Made by a program: the position numbers and the translations under genes. Of a stretch of 64,000 bases of DNA, positions 62,240-64,000 are shown one piece after another. The DNA comes from an uncultured Hyphomonas sp. (GTDB taxonomy: Bacteria > Pseudomonadota > Alphaproteobacteria > Caulobacterales > Hyphomonadaceae): the NCBI RefSeq assembly GCF_963678195.1, contig NZ_OY782759.1:1426001-1490000 (forward strand), written 5' to 3'. Under the pieces are notes generated by a model. The model saw only the letters and a list, made by a program, of their open reading frames with translations, ran no database searches and was not told the origin of the DNA. Positions within the stretch are counted from its first letter, which is position 1; every line of letters begins with the position of its first letter.

Positions 62240-64000
62240 TTATCCGGCGACGTGCCGCCACCCTTTGTGGCTCGCCTCATAGACTTGGCCGCGCCCGGTG
62301 CCGATGCAGCGCCCCTCTTGCAGGAAGCACAGCGCACAGACGTTGGCACCGACGCCGCCGCGCAAGATGGCGTCGATCATAAAGCGCATCGGTGCGAACG
62401 GCTGACCGCATAGGTCACAATCGCTGATGTCGCCGCACCAGTACGTTTCCGCTGCTGGTGCAGCTTCACTCTCAAGCATCTCTGCGAGCTTGCGTTCTGC
62501 GACATTGTGGTCGCTGTTGACAAAGGCCTGGATCGTCTCTGCAAAGCCTGGATCGGTCGTCATGAATATCTCGACGAGCTTGCCGATCTCTTCTGCGTGC
62601 TCTCCGATCATGGCGTTTATCGAACGGATAGCGCCTTTGACCGGGACAATCGATGCACCCTGAACGCGGACCCGTTCGGGGCCGGATTCGCCTTCGCGGA
62701 ACACCGAGTAGCGCAAACCTAGATCGGTCATGATGTCGTGGTTCATAGACCTTTGCTCGCCGAAGTGGCAGGCTATGAAATAGCCGAAGCTATCGCCAGA
62801 AAAATGCTCGGTGATCACTTTGTCGAAATCTGGCGGCGAGACATCCCATTCGGGGAGACCTAAGAAACGCTCGACCGCGCCATTGCACTCGATGTCGAGC
62901 CTAAACATCGGGACATAGCCGGGGAACCCAAATGCGGAAGCGGCGATCGCGCGCAGGATATCGTCTGGGCTATAGGCAACGAGCTCAATCCTCGCACACC
63001 CACCCTTGCGTTCAGCGTACCTAATGAGCTGCATGACTGCGCCAAGCCACTCCTCGTTGAAGAAGAAGACATTTTCGACCCGTTGACGCAATGCCGCCAT
63101 CTGCGGTGGCGAATCCGTTTGCGCCGAGAAACGCAGGCGGACGTCAGATTCGCCACCTTCACCGCGGATTTCATCGATGATGGTCTGGTCCTCAAGCCAA
63201 GGGTCAACGAACCGGCCAAAGCGATGGATGACGATATCCTCCTGCGCGCCATCCTCAAACCATTTACTCCCCTTTTCGGGATGAGCGATCTCGGCCGTGT
63301 CGGCGCCGATCTCGCGATAGGGCACCCCGCCATGGAGGTGCCACACTGCATCAGATGCCTCGGCCACCTGATCTTCAAGTTCGGAGAGATCTGCAATGTT
63401 CTCGCGAAACTCCTCGAGTTGTTCTTCACTGAAGCTGGCACTAATCAGTGTTAGGTATTCTTCGAAGCGTAACTCGCGCTGCGCGAAATAGAGGAAGGAG
63501 CGGCCGCCGAGGATCGGCTTGGTCGCGCGGCTCTGAATGAGCACGAAGTCGGTGAGACCGAAGCGCTGCACCCGATGCGCAATCACCGCCACCGCTTTGG
63601 CAGCAGTCGCTTCATCCGGGAACCCCCAGAGGAAATGTCGGACCCCCATCTTGCGCTCGCTTGGAAGCGTGGCCGACGTCATGGGCTCGATCGCGACCGG
63701 CGTGCCATTTACATCGAGAATGATTGCGCCGGCGGTCACCTCAAACGGAGCCATGGCAGCAAATTCGGCGTAGGGCGTGGCGAGTTCGTGCCACTCCACT
63801 GACAATAGGATCAGGCGGACATCTGTGTCCTTCACCAGGAATTTCTCGCGCAGCAGCGGAACATATTTGTAGAGTTCCTGGATCGCCTCGCGCGCCGCCG
63901 AGTCGGTCCGCTTAATCTCTATGATCACAAGCTTGCCCGCCGCGTCGCGCGCGAAGATGTCGAGAAAACCTGAAGCGCCTTGCTTGTTCGGCAGGCGGAA
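62240..64000 (-). CDS. PD-(D/E)XK nuclease-like protein with C-terminal zinc-finger-like motif (5' end beyond window)
   Basis: The frame is open from 64000 down to 62240 (about 586 residues visible, N-terminus missing). Near the visible start it reads GASGFLDIFARDAAGKLVIIEIKR, whose D...ExK pattern matches NucS/DUF91 and other PD-(D/E)XK nucleases. The long middle (~400 residues) shows no recognised domain. The C-terminus has CDLCGQPFAPMRFMIDA and VCALCFLQEGRCIGTGRGQVY, a four-Cys zinc-ribbon-like array ending in a GTGRGQxY motif also seen in phage- and island-borne proteins. Location next to an integrase suggests an island cargo gene, possibly defensive. Function not established. Confidence 0.6.
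   Translation of the reverse strand, partial: FRLPNKQGASGFLDIFARDAAGKLVIIEIKRTDSAAREAIQELYKYVPLLREKFLVKDTDVRLILLSVEWHELATPYAEFAAMAPFEVTAGAIILDVNGTPVAIEPMTSATLPSERKMGVRHFLWGFPDEATAAKAVAVIAHRVQRFGLTDFVLIQSRATKPILGGRSFLYFAQRELRFEEYLTLISASFSEEQLEEFRENIADLSELEDQVAEASDAVWHLHGGVPYREIGADTAEIAHPEKGSKWFEDGAQEDIVIHRFGRFVDPWLEDQTIIDEIRGEGGESDVRLRFSAQTDSPPQMAALRQRVENVFFFNEEWLGAVMQLIRYAERKGGCARIELVAYSPDDILRAIAASAFGFPGYVPMFRLDIECNGAVERFLGLPEWDVSPPDFDKVITEHFSGDSFGYFIACHFGEQRSMNHDIMTDLGLRYSVFREGESGPERVRVQGASIVPVKGAIRSINAMIGEHAEEIGKLVEIFMTTDPGFAETIQAFVNSDHNVAERKLAEMLESEAAPAAETYWCGDISDCDLCGQPFAPMRFMIDAILRGGVGANVCALCFLQEGRCIGTGRGQVYEASHKGWRHVAG

Overview
The window looks like accessory chromosome (or a large replicon) of an alphaproteobacterium, most likely Caulobacterales (Hyphomonadaceae or Caulobacteraceae). 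This rests on eight large TonB-dependent receptors (TBDRs), several of the Xanthomonas/Caulobacter type, two FecI/FecR sigma/anti-sigma pairs, Tat-exported lipoprotein phosphatases, GC-rich codon use and a family of IS6-type insertion sequences. No rRNA, tRNA or CRISPR array was seen.

Layout. 1-6.7 kb is a DNA-modification island: a ParB-domain DNA methyltransferase (cut by the window edge), a small secreted protein, a controller-type HTH gene with an exact GACT-N3-AGTC C-box, then a minus-strand operon dcm-vsr-EcoRII-like endonuclease, and a divergent MvaI/BcnI/MutH-like endonuclease. 6.7-15.4 kb holds a GPH sugar-type transporter, a broken ROK gene fused to the tail of an esterase gene, an intact ROK regulator, a TBDR, a two-domain EEP/phosphodiester-glycosidase protein and a secreted beta-propeller-like protein. 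15.4-30.7 kb holds a truncated IS6, an MFS transporter, a TBDR+PhoX pair, a TBDR+PhoD pair, FecI/FecR and a second TBDR with a signalling domain. 30.7-38.6 kb is bounded by IS6 copies and carries ROK, TBDR, glycerophosphodiesterase and SASA esterase. 38.8-45.1 kb is a complete sigma/anti-sigma/TBDR/PhoD operon. 46-52 kb is a phosphonate-degradation cluster (LysR, FAD oxidoreductase, phosphonoacetaldehyde hydrolase, transporter-like protein) followed by a lipoprotein amidohydrolase. 53-59 kb has a TBDR with a Cys pair in its plug, a thioredoxin-like partner and a Fur-box-like site, then a TBDR divergent from an AraC regulator. 59-64 kb has a frameshifted IS6, a tyrosine recombinase, an IS6 scrap and a partial PD-(D/E)XK-type nuclease.

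How it fits together. The recurring unit is a TBDR followed by an exported phosphoester or phosphodiester hydrolase, mostly with a lipobox: EEP-NAGPA, PhoX, PhoD, GDPD+SASA and PhoD. With the phosphonate cluster this suggests scavenging of organic phosphorus and phosphorylated glycans. The hydrolase would release a product near the outer membrane and the TBDR would import the product or the intact ligand. Long hairpins lie between TBDR and hydrolase in four of the five pairs. The IS6 copies (four intact-looking, one frameshifted, one internally deleted, two scraps) are nearly all in one orientation and lack 8-bp target duplications. This fits a region assembled and trimmed by IS6-mediated recombination, including a visible duplication/deletion scar shared by 7.9-8.6 kb and 31.7-37.8 kb.
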